Origin: Collinsella sp.
GTDB lineage: Bacteria; Actinomycetota; Coriobacteriia; Coriobacteriales; Coriobacteriaceae
Direction of reading: 5' to 3'
DNA: 47,725 nt
Assembly (NCBI GenBank): GCA_019419585.1
Contig: DXZQ01000019.1
Span: forward strand, 1 to 47,725
Shown here: one piece after another, positions 15,150-23,539 of the stretch
Position numbering within the stretch: the first letter of the stretch is position 1
Layout of the letters: the number at the start of each line of letters is the position of its first letter
Translations under genes and position numbers: made by a program
Notes under the pieces: model-generated
The model's database searches: none
The model's input: the letters and a program-made list of their open reading frames with translations, nothing else
What the model was told of the DNA's origin: nothing

Positions 15150-16661
15150 TTATCGATAAGACACAGACTGCTGGGAGTCTTTCACGACTACATCGTGGGC
15201 GCCGCCTTCGACGATCGAGGTCGAGCTCACCAGGGTCAGGCGTGCCTTTTCCTGAAGCTCGGGGATCGAGAGGGCACCGCAGTTGCACATCGTGGACTTG
15301 ACCTTGTAGAGCGTGCCGCCCACGCCGTCTTTGAGGGAGCCGGCATAGGGAACATAGGAGTCGACGCCCTCGACGAAGCTGAGCTTCGCGGCGCCGCCCA
15401 GGTCGTAGCGCTGCCAGTTGCGGGCACGCGCAGAGCCCTCGCCCCAGTACTCCTTCATGTACTGACCGTTCACGTTGACGCGCTCAGTCGGGCTCTCATC
15501 AAAGCGGGCGAAGTAGCGGCCCAGCATCATAAAGTCGGCGCCCATGGCAAGGGCGAGCGTCATGTGGTAGTCGTAGACGATGCCGCCGTCGGAGCACACG
15601 GGCACGTAGACGCCGGTCTCCTCGTAGTACTCGTCGCGAGCACGGCAGACATCGATCAGCGCGGTGGCCTGGCCACGGCCGATACCCTTGGTCTCACGGG
15701 TGATGCAGATGGAGCCGCCGCCGATACCGACCTTGATGAAGTCGGCACCACAGTCGGCCAGGAAGCGGAAGCCCTCGGCGTCGACGACGTTACCGGCACC
15801 AACCTTGACGTCCTCGCCGTAGTTGGCGCGGATCCACTCGATAGTGCGCTTCTGCCACTCGCTGAAGCCCTCGGAGGAGTCGATGCACAGAACGTCGGCA
15901 CCGGCCTCGATGAGCAGCGGCACGCGCTCGGCATAGTCGCGGGTGTTGATACCGGCGCCGACCATGTAGCGCTTGTCGTTATCGAGCAGCTCGTTGGGGT
16001 TGGTCTTGTGGCTATCGTAGTCCTTGCGGAAGACGATGCCCATGAGGTGATCGTTATCGTCGACGATGGGCAGGGCGTTGAGCTTGTTGTCCCAGATGAC
16101 GTCGTTAGCGACCTTGAGGCTGATGTTCTTGTCGCCCACGATGAGCTGCTCACGCGGGGTCATGAACTCGGAGACCTTCGTCTGGTGGTCATCGCGACTG
16201 GGACGATAGTCACGGCTGGTGACGATGCCCAGGAGCTTACCCTTGGGAGTGCCGTCGTCGGTAACCGGCATGGTGGAGTGACCGGTCTTCTCCTTGAGCT
16301 CGATGACCTGCTCCATGGTCATGTCGGGGGTCAGCGTGGAATCGGACTGAACGAAGCCGGCCTTGTGATCCTTGACGGCCTTGACCATGGCGGCCTCGGA
16401 CTCGGCGCTCTGGGAACCGTAAATGAAGGACAGGCCACCCTCGGTAGCGAGCGCGACACCCATGTCGACGCCCGAGACGGACTGCATGATGGCGGAAACC
16501 ATGGGGATGTTCAGGGTGATTGCCGGCTTCTCACCGCGCTTAAAGCGGGTTAGCGGCGTCTTAAGAGAGACGTTGTTGGGAATGCACTGCGAGGACGAGT
16601 AACCAGGGACCAGCAGATACTCCGAAAACGTGTGGGACTCACCGGGAAAGAACGTAGCCAT
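15150..16661 (-). CDS. guaB: IMP dehydrogenase
   Basis: Oxidises IMP to XMP, the committed step to guanine nucleotides. The TIM-barrel core is interrupted by a pair of CBS domains (about 95-220). The catalytic loop reads GIGGGSICITRETKG with the nucleophile at Cys319; the usual family form is GIGPGSICTTR, so this belongs to a divergent subgroup. GADFMMLGRYFARFDESP is the phosphate-binding and following segment, and a flap region with Arg-rich ARARNWQRY follows. 503 aa is a normal length. AAGGAG lies 5 nt before the ATG. Confidence 0.93.
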   Translation of the reverse strand: MATFFPGESHTFSEYLLVPGYSSSQCIPNNVSLKTPLTRFKRGEKPAITLNIPMVSAIMQSVSGVDMGVALATEGGLSFIYGSQSAESEAAMVKAVKDHKAGFVQSDSTLTPDMTMEQVIELKEKTGHSTMPVTDDGTPKGKLLGIVTSRDYRPSRDDHQTKVSEFMTPREQLIVGDKNISLKVANDVIWDNKLNALPIVDDNDHLMGIVFRKDYDSHKTNPNELLDNDKRYMVGAGINTRDYAERVPLLIEAGADVLCIDSSEGFSEWQKRTIEWIRANYGEDVKVGAGNVVDAEGFRFLADCGADFIKVGIGGGSICITRETKGIGRGQATALIDVCRARDEYYEETGVYVPVCSDGGIVYDYHMTLALAMGADFMMLGRYFARFDESPTERVNVNGQYMKEYWGEGSARARNWQRYDLGGAAKLSFVEGVDSYVPYAGSLKDGVGGTLYKVKSTMCNCGALSIPELQEKARLTLVSSTSIVEGGAHDVVVKDSQQSVSYR

Positions 16662-16719
16662 GTTTCTCCTTTTTCCATGCGACCGGTCGGCTGCAGGCCT
16701 CGTAGGACCCAGCCCAACC

Positions 16720-16731
16720 TTGGGCGCCCAA
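16720..16731. promoter_or_regulatory. 12-bp palindrome between guaB and the divergent HTH gene
   Basis: TTGGGCGCCCAA is a perfect palindrome in the 185-bp divergent intergenic region. Close by, an extended -10 (TGCTACAAT, 16762-16770) points toward the plus-strand HTH gene, and a minus-strand TTGTAG-17 bp-GATACT points toward guaB. It may be an operator; no regulator can be assigned. Confidence 0.35.
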
Positions 16732-16845
16732 TACTGGGGAAGTATCTTAACGCACTTTGACTGCTACAATGCATGATTTAAGAAGAGCACACGAGGGTTT
16801 GACGCAGGCTTTGCGTTTGCCCAGCAAACACTTTAGCGGGGAGAC

Positions 16846-17199
16846 GTGGAGCGTATGGAGTACAAGACGACGGCAAAGTTGGTCATTCAAGCGTGCGACA
16901 AAGATCTGCCGGGCGTGTTTGGACACGGCTGTGTCTTGCTGCTGCAGGGTATCGCCCGCGAGCACTCGCTCAACCGCGCCGCCAAGAGCATGGGCATGGC
17001 GTATTCCAAGGCCTGGCGCATTGTAAACGAGGCAGAAGGTCAGCTGGGCTGCAAGCTCATCGAGCGCGACGGCGCCCGCGGATCCACGCTCACGCCCGCC
17101 GGAGAGCGAGCCATAGCGGCCTACGAGGAGCTGCAGACCGACATCAACAACGTCATTGCCACCAAAGCAAACGACCTCATCGCCAGCATCAAAGAGTAG
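16846..17199 (+). CDS. ModE/LysR-type winged-helix DNA-binding protein
   Basis: Only a DNA-binding domain is present (117 aa): a LysR-like helix-turn-helix (SLNRAAKSMGMAYSKAWRIVNEAEGQLGCKLIER) followed by TPAGERAIAAYEEL, the layout of the ModE N-terminal domain. There is no molybdate-binding (TOBE) part, so ligand sensing is not evident. Such stand-alone proteins often regulate molybdenum-enzyme or metabolic genes, but no molybdenum gene is nearby. The start may be the GTG at 16846 or the ATG at 16855; ribosome-binding signals do not decide between them. It is the only plus-strand gene before 34.6 kb. Confidence 0.8.
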   Translation: MERMEYKTTAKLVIQACDKDLPGVFGHGCVLLLQGIAREHSLNRAAKSMGMAYSKAWRIVNEAEGQLGCKLIERDGARGSTLTPAGERAIAAYEELQTDINNVIATKANDLIASIKE

Positions 17200-17238
17200 C
17201 CAATTTGGGACGGGGCTTTTAGCTACCCAACCCCTTCT

Positions 17239-17313
17239 CATAAGTTGCGGTGAAGTAGGGACTGTTTATGCGGTTAAAGCCGTAAATCAATCCCTATTTC
17301 ACCGCAACTTATG
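17239..17313. repeat. Long inverted repeat between convergent genes
   Basis: Arms 17239-17261 and 17291-17313 (cataagttgcggtgaa...) pair over 23 bp with one mismatch around a 29-nt centre that contains gcggtt/gccgta. It lies between the 3' ends of the HTH gene and the PLP enzyme gene and can serve as a bidirectional terminator, or it is a dispersed palindromic element. Confidence 0.7.
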
Positions 17314-17331
17314 GAGTCGAGGATGATTTAG

Positions 17332-18324
17332 CTAGTTGCGGAGGGCGTTATCTAGGACGGACGCTACGACCAGGGGGTTGTCGGTGCCGGCGAAGAGGCG
17401 GATGGTGCTCCCCTGCTTGCCGCGCGTGGCCGAGAGGCGCGTCGTTGCGCCGCCGGCAGGCGATGTGCGAAACTCCCCCGGCAAAGCGTCGAACAGCTCT
17501 CCCGCGCTACGCTCGATAAGGTCAAATTCAACTGCCGGGCCAAAACCATGCTCGAGGATTCCCGTTGCAACCGCATGGTCGGGATGAGAGCTCAGCCCGG
17601 GATAGCGCACGTTGCGCACCATCTCGTTGGCGGCCAGATACTCGGCCAGCGCACGTGCGCGGTCAAAGTGAGCCTGCATGCGAGCGTCGAGCGAGTCGAA
17701 CCCGCGCTCCAGCACAGCGGCCTCGTCAGCAGGCAAATCAAGCTTGGCCAAGCCACAGCCCTCAAGCAGGGCATGCGCGCACTCGGCAGCAGCATCCACA
17801 TGATGGCGTTTGAGCTGCGAGCGCGCCACCGAAGCGGCAACGAGTTTGCACGGAGCCTTGCCGGCGCACACGCGATCGAGCGCCTCAAGCGACAGCGCAG
17901 CACCCAGCCGCAGCGGATCGCAGCCAAAAGCCGACGCCACGATGTTGTCCACAACCAGCAGCGCGTGGGCCTCACGAGCAGCGCGGCCCAGAGCGCGCAG
18001 ATCGGGCACACGCAGACCAAAGCCACCGATTGAGTTAACAAACCACCACAGGTGCGACCCCTCGGCATCAAACGAAGCATCAAAGCCCTCGGACGCGGCA
18101 GCAAACGCATCGGCGGACCCCGAGCCCACCAGCGCGACATCGCAGCCATCAAAGCCGCGCGCAAACGCATCGACAAAGTCGTCCGCAAAGGCCACCAGGC
18201 GGTCACCGGGACGCACAATACCCAGCAGCGACAGAGCCGCCGGCACATGCGGGGCCGCAACAAGACGCGCCTCACGCGCGCCGGTCCTTACAGCCCAGGC
18301 CTCTTCTAGCTGCTGTACATCCAC
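17332..18324 (-). CDS. Divergent Cys/Met-metabolism PLP-dependent enzyme
   Basis: Resembles the cystathionine gamma-synthase / O-acetylhomoserine sulfhydrylase group. VVDNIVASAF matches the family VDNTxAxP strand carrying the PLP-ring Asp, and VRYPGLSSHPDHAVA matches the conserved YPGLxxHPxHxxA block. SQLKRHHVD aligns with the S-x-T-K-x-x-G-G-H PLP-lysine site, so the lysine seems kept while the surrounding consensus is lost. At about 330 aa it is shorter than family members (380-430 aa). The start is taken at the GTG at 18324, preceded by AAGGGG; an earlier ATG at 18342 is weaker. Substrate unknown; function may have drifted. Confidence 0.7.
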   Translation of the reverse strand: MDVQQLEEAWAVRTGAREARLVAAPHVPAALSLLGIVRPGDRLVAFADDFVDAFARGFDGCDVALVGSGSADAFAAASEGFDASFDAEGSHLWWFVNSIGGFGLRVPDLRALGRAAREAHALLVVDNIVASAFGCDPLRLGAALSLEALDRVCAGKAPCKLVAASVARSQLKRHHVDAAAECAHALLEGCGLAKLDLPADEAAVLERGFDSLDARMQAHFDRARALAEYLAANEMVRNVRYPGLSSHPDHAVATGILEHGFGPAVEFDLIERSAGELFDALPGEFRTSPAGGATTRLSATRGKQGSTIRLFAGTDNPLVVASVLDNALRN

Positions 18325-18346
18325 AAGGCATCGCCCCTTCATAAGC

Positions 18347-18382
18347 AAAAACCCACGATGCGGGTGTTCCCCTCATCGTGGG
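18347..18382 (-). terminator. Intrinsic terminator after scrB
   Basis: CCCACGATG (18352-18360) pairs with CATCGTGGG (18374-18382), with a further inner CGGG/CCC pairing, followed on the minus strand by five U. It separates scrB from the PLP-enzyme gene. Confidence 0.75.
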
Positions 18383-18420
18383 CAACGGCTGCAGTATAGC
18401 GCCGATATGCGACGAAACGC

Positions 18421-19962
18421 CTAGATATTGAGCGTGTGATAGTTCACGCTCGCACCCGGAGCGTCAACGGTCACGCCATAGGCCTCGGGATAGATGCGCG
18501 TCGAAAACACGAGCGCGCCATCGTTCACAAACACCTCGACCGACGAGACATCACCAACAATGCGCACATTACGAACCTCGTCGATGGGCTCCCAGCGCAT
18601 GGTACGACCGCAGCCGGCAGAAGCGCGACCCTCATCGGTAAATCGCATCTCAAAGCGCGAGGGCAGTTCGTCCCCAGCGGGCACAAGCGCCAGCTTTAGC
18701 TCGCCATCAACGGTCGCGGTAAACGCGCCGTCGACACCGTCAACAACAACGTCAAAGCAGGTATCGCCGGCAACCTCCAAAGAGCCCTCCCCCACACGCA
18801 CCGAGGCATAATGGAGCTCGATCTCGCGCGCCGGCTGCTGCAGCACCACGCCGCCGTCACCGGCCGTAAGCTCGCGCGGCACTGTCATGCAGTGCTGCCA
18901 GCCGCACGCCACGGTGGGCGCATTGTCATAGGTCGGCTCATCGGGCATGCCCATCCAGCCGATCAAAATGTGGCGACCATCCTCGGACGTAAACTCCTGC
19001 GGAGCATAGAAGTCAAAACCGGCGTCCCACAGGCGGAACTCGCCCAGCTCATAAGCGTCATTGCCACCGGTAATGTCGCCCGTTACAGGCATGTAGCCAG
19101 CAGCGTATACGTTGCCGCGGTCCCAACGGCCGCCCTCAAGCCCCTGGGGAGAGAAGGACAGCCACTTCGCCGGCACACCACCATCCGCCTCAAGCTCCAG
19201 ATACCCCGGGCACTCCCACATAAAGCCAAAGCGCTCGGACGTAGAAACACGGCTCTCGAGCTCCCAGCTCAGCATATCGGGCGAGCCATACACCAGGATC
19301 TCGCCCACATCGCGCCCGGCACCCTCGCCGTGCATCGCACAAAAACGGCTCTCGACATGCGGCCCGTCCACGCGACGACGCGCGCCCAGCACCATGTGAT
19401 TACGCCCATCATCATCGCGCCACACCTTGGGGTCACGCACGTGGCAGGTCAAATCCTCGGGATAATCCTCGGACGCCAACACCACGCGCTTTTGGCTGAA
19501 CTCCCGACCGGCAAGACCATCAACGCTCTCGACATAAACAGTATCGGCGCGGCGGCCGGTATTGACGTAGTCGTACGTGCCGTCCGCATCGGAAAGCTTC
19601 ACGTTGCCCGTGTACAGTACGCGAATGCGACCGTCTTCGGCAAGCGCGGAGCCCGAATACACGCCATGGCAATCGAACGGCTCGTCGGGCAGCAGTGGAG
19701 CGCCAACGTAGTCCCACGTCATAAGGTCGCGACTCGTCGCATGACCCCAAGCCTTAACGCCACCCTCGACATCAAACGGCGCATACTGAAAATAGGCATG
19801 GAACACGCCGCCCGCCTGGCAAAGACCGTTGGGGTCGTTGAGCCAGCCAGCCGGCGGCATAATATGGAAGCGCTGGCCATACACGCCATGACCGCACTCA
19901 GAGGCGGCGGCGTCAACAGCGGCAACCAACTTTGCAAGGTCGCGGCCAAGTGCATTAGACAT
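18421..19962 (-). CDS. scrB: Glycoside hydrolase family 32, sucrose-6-phosphate hydrolase / beta-fructofuranosidase
   Basis: Cleaves sucrose 6-phosphate to glucose 6-phosphate and fructose. The three catalytic signatures are intact: GWLNDPNG (nucleophile Asp, near residue 42), RDPKVW (transition-state stabiliser) and the WECPG acid/base Glu. A five-bladed propeller is followed by a C-terminal beta-sandwich ending in DAPGASVNYHTLNI. There is no signal peptide, so it acts in the cytosol on PTS-imported sugar. 513 aa is a normal length. It follows scrA with a 106-bp gap that holds a GCCCGCG/CGCGGGC hairpin (20023-20047). Confidence 0.93.
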   Translation of the reverse strand: MSNALGRDLAKLVAAVDAAASECGHGVYGQRFHIMPPAGWLNDPNGLCQAGGVFHAYFQYAPFDVEGGVKAWGHATSRDLMTWDYVGAPLLPDEPFDCHGVYSGSALAEDGRIRVLYTGNVKLSDADGTYDYVNTGRRADTVYVESVDGLAGREFSQKRVVLASEDYPEDLTCHVRDPKVWRDDDGRNHMVLGARRRVDGPHVESRFCAMHGEGAGRDVGEILVYGSPDMLSWELESRVSTSERFGFMWECPGYLELEADGGVPAKWLSFSPQGLEGGRWDRGNVYAAGYMPVTGDITGGNDAYELGEFRLWDAGFDFYAPQEFTSEDGRHILIGWMGMPDEPTYDNAPTVACGWQHCMTVPRELTAGDGGVVLQQPAREIELHYASVRVGEGSLEVAGDTCFDVVVDGVDGAFTATVDGELKLALVPAGDELPSRFEMRFTDEGRASAGCGRTMRWEPIDEVRNVRIVGDVSSVEVFVNDGALVFSTRIYPEAYGVTVDAPGASVNYHTLNI

Positions 19963-20068
19963 ATCAAAGTCCTAACGGATCGAAAGTTACAAGGCGCCAG
20001 AGATCGGCACCAGATACGGGAAACGCCCGCGAGCATACAACCCGCGGGCACCCCTCAATCAAAAACTC

Positions 20069-21468
20069 TTAGGCCTGCTCGGAAGCCTTGGGCTCATCCT
20101 TGTACAGGACAAACGAGATGGCAAAGGACACGACCGCGGCGACCGCAAACATGATCGCGTACTGCACGGGCTGTGCCAGGCACAGCAGGATACCGAAGAT
20201 GCCGGTAACGCCGGTGCCGGAAGCGGCAAGCGAGGTGAGAGCGCAGACCAGGGCCCGCAACCGCCGCCGATGCAGCCGGCGATGAAAGGCTTAAAGAAGC
20301 GCAGGTTCACACCAAAGATGGCCGGCTCGGTAATGCCCATGAAGGCGGACAGAGCGGAAGGAAGCGCCAGGCCCTTGATCTTGGCATCGCGGGTCTTAAA
20401 GGCAACGGCAAGTGCGGCGCCACCCTGGGCGATATTGGCAGCGCTGGCGATGGGCAGCCAATAGGTCACGCCGTACTGGGCGAGCTGGCCCAGGTCGATG
20501 GCGGTGTACATCTGGTGGATACCGGTAACGACCGTGGGGGCATAGAACAGGCCGACGATAAAGGAACCGATGCCGAAGGGCAGGGTCAGCAGGGTCTGGA
20601 TCAGACCGAGGATGGCGTTCTCGGCCCAGACAAAGATGGGGCCGACGGCAACAAGAGTCACGAGCACGGTCACGAACACCGAGACAAGCGGAGTCACAAA
20701 GAGATCGAACATCTCGGGAACGATCTTGTGCAGGCGCTTCTCGAGGAAGGCGAGAATGGCACAGGCGATGACGATGGGGATCACATGACCCTGATAGCCG
20801 ACCCACTCAAAGCTGTACACGCCGGGGATGACGTTGACCATGGTCTGCACGCCCTCGGAGGAAAACGTATAGGCGCTCTGCAGCGAGGAGTTGATGAATG
20901 CACCACCGACGACGGCGCCCAGGTACGGGTTGGCGCCAAAGGCCTTAGCCGCGGAGTAACCGATCAGGATCTGCAGAATGCCAAAGGACGTGCCCGAGAC
21001 CAGGTCGGCAATCTTATAAATAAAGTTATTGGTGTCGAGCGCGATAAAGCCGTTGGAGGCCATAAAGTTGAGGGCGCTCATAATGCCCAGCAGCAGGCCC
21101 GAAGCCACGATGGCGGGGATGATGGGGACAAAGACGTCGCCGAGCACCTTAATGGCACGCATAAAGATGTTCTGCTGCTGCGCCGCCGCCTCCTTGACCT
21201 CGGCCTTGGTGGCAGCCTCGACGCCGCTGAGCGCAATGAACTCGTCGTAGACCTTGTTGACGGTGCCAGTGCCAAAAATAATCTGGAGCTGGCCCTGGGC
21301 CTCAAAGACGCCCTTGGCGCCGTCGATATTCTCGAGGGCCTCCTTGTCGACCTTGGCGTTATCGGCAATCACAAGGCGCAGACGCGTGGCGCAGTGTGCG
21401 GCCGAAACAACGTTGCCGGCGCCACCGATGTTGTCGAGCACCTCTTGGGCTGATTTGCGGTAGTCCAT
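20069..21468 (-). pseudogene. scrA: Sucrose-type PTS permease EIIBC, broken by a 1-nt frameshift
   Basis: Imports and phosphorylates sucrose. The EIIB domain at the N-terminus has the phosphorylated Cys in AAHCATRLRLV (about residue 26). The EIIC domain has ten or so membrane segments and the conserved GITEPAIFGVNLRFFKPF. After AGCIGGGCG the frame runs into nonsense (PWSALSPRL...), while the -/+1 frame continues correctly as ALVCALTSLAASGTG...YKDEPKASEQA and stops at 20069. The break is at the C-run in 20254-20256, which lacks one base. The start is set at MDYRKSAQ (21468), with AGGAAAGGGA upstream. No EIIA domain is present. It could be a true mutation or a sequencing error. Confidence 0.88.
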
Positions 21469-21524
21469 GACTTCCCTTTCCTCCAACGGGCGCATCTGCA
21501 CCCGGCCATCTTTGACACTTACAC

Positions 21525-21564
21525 TGTAATCGTTTTCAGTCTCATATGTCTGTAATCGTTTTCA
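21525..21564. promoter_or_regulatory. Two identical LacI-family operators upstream of scrA
   Basis: TGTAATCGTTTTCA occurs at 21525-21538 and again at 21551-21564, 26 bp apart. Each is an imperfect palindrome with the central CG typical of LacI/GalR-family operators. They lie between scrR and scrA, so ScrR is the likely binder. Confidence 0.7.
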
Positions 21565-21652
21565 CAGTAGGGTGAACGGTAGAAATAAGCCGGCGAATGG
21601 TAGTTTTAGGACAAAAAACAGGGGCTCAAAGGCAGGCAGACGCGTCCAAGGC

Positions 21653-22633
21653 CTAGACATTCATGAGCTGATGCCCAAGTTTGAGCGTCTTGAGACCGCT
21701 CTCCCCCTCCTCGCCATCGAGTGCGTCGAGCAGCATATTGGTCGCCTCGACGCCGCTGGTCAGGTAGCCGTAATGCACGGTGGGAATGCCGCCCGTCAGC
21801 GCGCTCAAAAATGCGTTGTCGCCAAAACCGCTCACGCGGTGCACGCCCTCGCCCATACCGCGCACCTCGTCAAGCGCGCGCAAGGCGCCCGCCGCCATGG
21901 TGTCGGTCGCGCAGGCGATAAACGAAACATCGGGCACTTCGCCCAGCAGCTCGCGCGACGCACGATAGCCGGAATCGAGGGTAAAGGACCCGCGGCGAAT
22001 CAGCTCGGGATCGAGCGCAACACCCGCGGCGCGTAAGCCCGCTTCAAAACCACGACGACGGTCGTAACCGGCGGCACGGTCTTCCTCGGTAACACCGATA
22101 TAGGCAATCTTGCCCTCAACATGCTTCGCGAGCGCCTGGCCCAGCTCAAAGGCGGCCTCGTAATCGTCATGGTAGACGCAAGCCGCGCCCTCGACGTTTT
22201 GACCGATCAGCACAATGGGCACACGGCAAGACGCAATGGCCGCACGATGTTCGTCGGTGATCATGGTCGCCACGAGCACGATGCCATCGACCGGGTGGTT
22301 CTGGAACAGGTCGAGATACTCGAGCTCACGCTCGGCCACGTTATCAGTATTCGCGAGCAGCATCTGGTAGCCACGGCGACCGAGCACCTGGCCAATACCG
22401 GCGGTAATGCGGCTCACGGATTCCGAGTTAATCTTAGGCACGATGACGCCGATGAGCTTGGTGGAACCGGTGCGCAGCGCGCGAGCCTGACTAGATCGCA
22501 CGTATCCGGTCAGCTCAATCGCCTGCTTAATGCGCTCGGCCTTGTCCGCCGAGATATATCCACCGTTGAGGTAGCGCGAGACCGCGGCGCTCGAAACGCC
22601 AGCCAACTCGGCCACATCTTTCATCTTTACCAC
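21653..22633 (-). CDS. scrR: LacI-family transcriptional regulator, probable sucrose repressor
   Basis: The N-terminal helix-turn-helix and hinge read MKDVAELAGVSSAAVSRYLNGGYIS...RIKQAIELTGY, followed by a periplasmic-binding-protein-like sensor domain (LIGVIVPKINSESVSRITAGI...VSGFGDNAF). Its place directly upstream of scrA-scrB makes sucrose or fructose-derived sugar the likely inducer. I place the start at the GTG at 22633 (AGGGG 5 nt upstream), which leaves the operator-like TGAAATCGCTTTCA in front of the gene; an earlier ATG at 22666 would be inside that operator. About 326 aa, normal for the family. Confidence 0.9.
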   Translation of the reverse strand: MVKMKDVAELAGVSSAAVSRYLNGGYISADKAERIKQAIELTGYVRSSQARALRTGSTKLIGVIVPKINSESVSRITAGIGQVLGRRGYQMLLANTDNVAERELEYLDLFQNHPVDGIVLVATMITDEHRAAIASCRVPIVLIGQNVEGAACVYHDDYEAAFELGQALAKHVEGKIAYIGVTEEDRAAGYDRRRGFEAGLRAAGVALDPELIRRGSFTLDSGYRASRELLGEVPDVSFIACATDTMAAGALRALDEVRGMGEGVHRVSGFGDNAFLSALTGGIPTVHYGYLTSGVEATNMLLDALDGEEGESGLKTLKLGHQLMNV

Positions 22634-22648
22634 GAGCACCCCTGTCAT

Positions 22649-22662
22649 TGAAATCGCTTTCA
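22649..22662. promoter_or_regulatory. LacI-family operator overlapping the scrR 5' region
   Basis: TGAAATCGCTTTCA is a near-perfect palindrome with central CG, 15 bp before the preferred scrR start. It may serve autorepression or catabolite control. Confidence 0.6.
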
Positions 22663-22748
22663 CCATGATACCCGTGACGGCGCTTCGGATAAATCAATAT
22701 CACCCAGGTCGAGCAAACGTCAGCGAGCGGGCAGCTGCCGTGGCGAGG

Positions 22749-22805
22749 TGCCGCGAAAGAGGAGCGAAGCGTACTTCATGTACGCGAGCGACGGTTTGAG
22801 CGGCA
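22749..22805. repeat. Dispersed palindromic element, copy B
   Basis: Shares with copy A (15069-15127) the blocks gaaagaggagcg, gcgtactt-a-gtacgc and agcgacggtttga, framed by TGCCGC/GCGGCA. It lies 3' of the DUF4956 gene. Next to it, CCGGCGTT/AACACCGG (about 22845-22866) makes a terminator-like hairpin just after the DUF4956 stop. Confidence 0.7.
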
Positions 22806-22870
22806 GATCGCCCGGCAGATGCCCGCGCAGCGTCGAGCGGTCCGGCGTTCGTTAGAACACCGGAACATAG

Positions 22871-23536
22871 TTATCCATGATACTCGCCGTTGTACTGGAT
22901 GAGGGTCAGGTCCTCAACGCCATCGAGCGTGCGAATCGCGTCGGCATAGGGCATGTCCACGCCGTCCGAGAATACCTCCACGGCCATCTCGACTTTGTCG
23001 CCGCGCATAGTCTTGGACTTAACGGTGAACTTGGTGCGCCCAAATGCACGCACGATATCGTCGCCGGTGGTCTGGCCCGTGTAGTGAATGACCATCATGT
23101 ACACGCGCGACTTGTCCTGGTGGCTCGCAAAGCCGGCGATCATCACCACGATCACCACCGCCGTGAGCCCCACGAGCGCATACATGCCGGCGCCGGCCGT
23201 AATGCCCGTGGTAATGGCCCAAAACAGATACAGCAGGTCGAGCGGGTCCTTGACCGCCGTACGGTAGCGGACGATGGACAGAGCACCGACCATACCGAGC
23301 GAGATGACCACGTTCGTCGAGATCGCGAGCGTGACCATGCAGGTAAGCACGCACATGCCCACGAGCGTCACGGCAAAGCTACGCGAATACACCACGCCGG
23401 TAAAAAAGCGCTTGTACACGTAATAGATCAGGATGCCCATGGCGAGCGCCACGAGCAGCGAAAGGCCGATCTTGGCAGGATCGACCTGGCCAAACGCCTC
23501 CAAGACGGAGTTCTTAAAAAAGTCCCTGGTGCTCAT
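22871..23536 (-). CDS. DUF4956 membrane protein
   Basis: A 221-aa protein with about four hydrophobic segments between residues 20 and 130 (LSLLVALAMGILIYYVYKRF, then VTLVGMCVLTCMVTLAI, MVGALSIVRYRTA, TAVVIVVMIAGF), followed by a soluble alpha/beta domain. The central ISLGMVGALSIVRYRTAVKDP is the family hallmark. Biochemical role unknown; members are habitually next to VTC-domain polyphosphate polymerases, as here (3-nt gap). Last gene of the Pel-CotH-VTC operon. A partner in membrane or export steps of polyphosphate is an inference. Confidence 0.85.
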   Translation of the reverse strand: MSTRDFFKNSVLEAFGQVDPAKIGLSLLVALAMGILIYYVYKRFFTGVVYSRSFAVTLVGMCVLTCMVTLAISTNVVISLGMVGALSIVRYRTAVKDPLDLLYLFWAITTGITAGAGMYALVGLTAVVIVVMIAGFASHQDKSRVYMMVIHYTGQTTGDDIVRAFGRTKFTVKSKTMRGDKVEMAVEVFSDGVDMPYADAIRTLDGVEDLTLIQYNGEYHG

Positions 23537-23539
23537 GGT

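Noticed and set aside
20254..20256. Programmed frameshift in scrA
   Set aside because: No slippery heptamer with downstream stimulator is apparent, and related permeases are made from one continuous frame.
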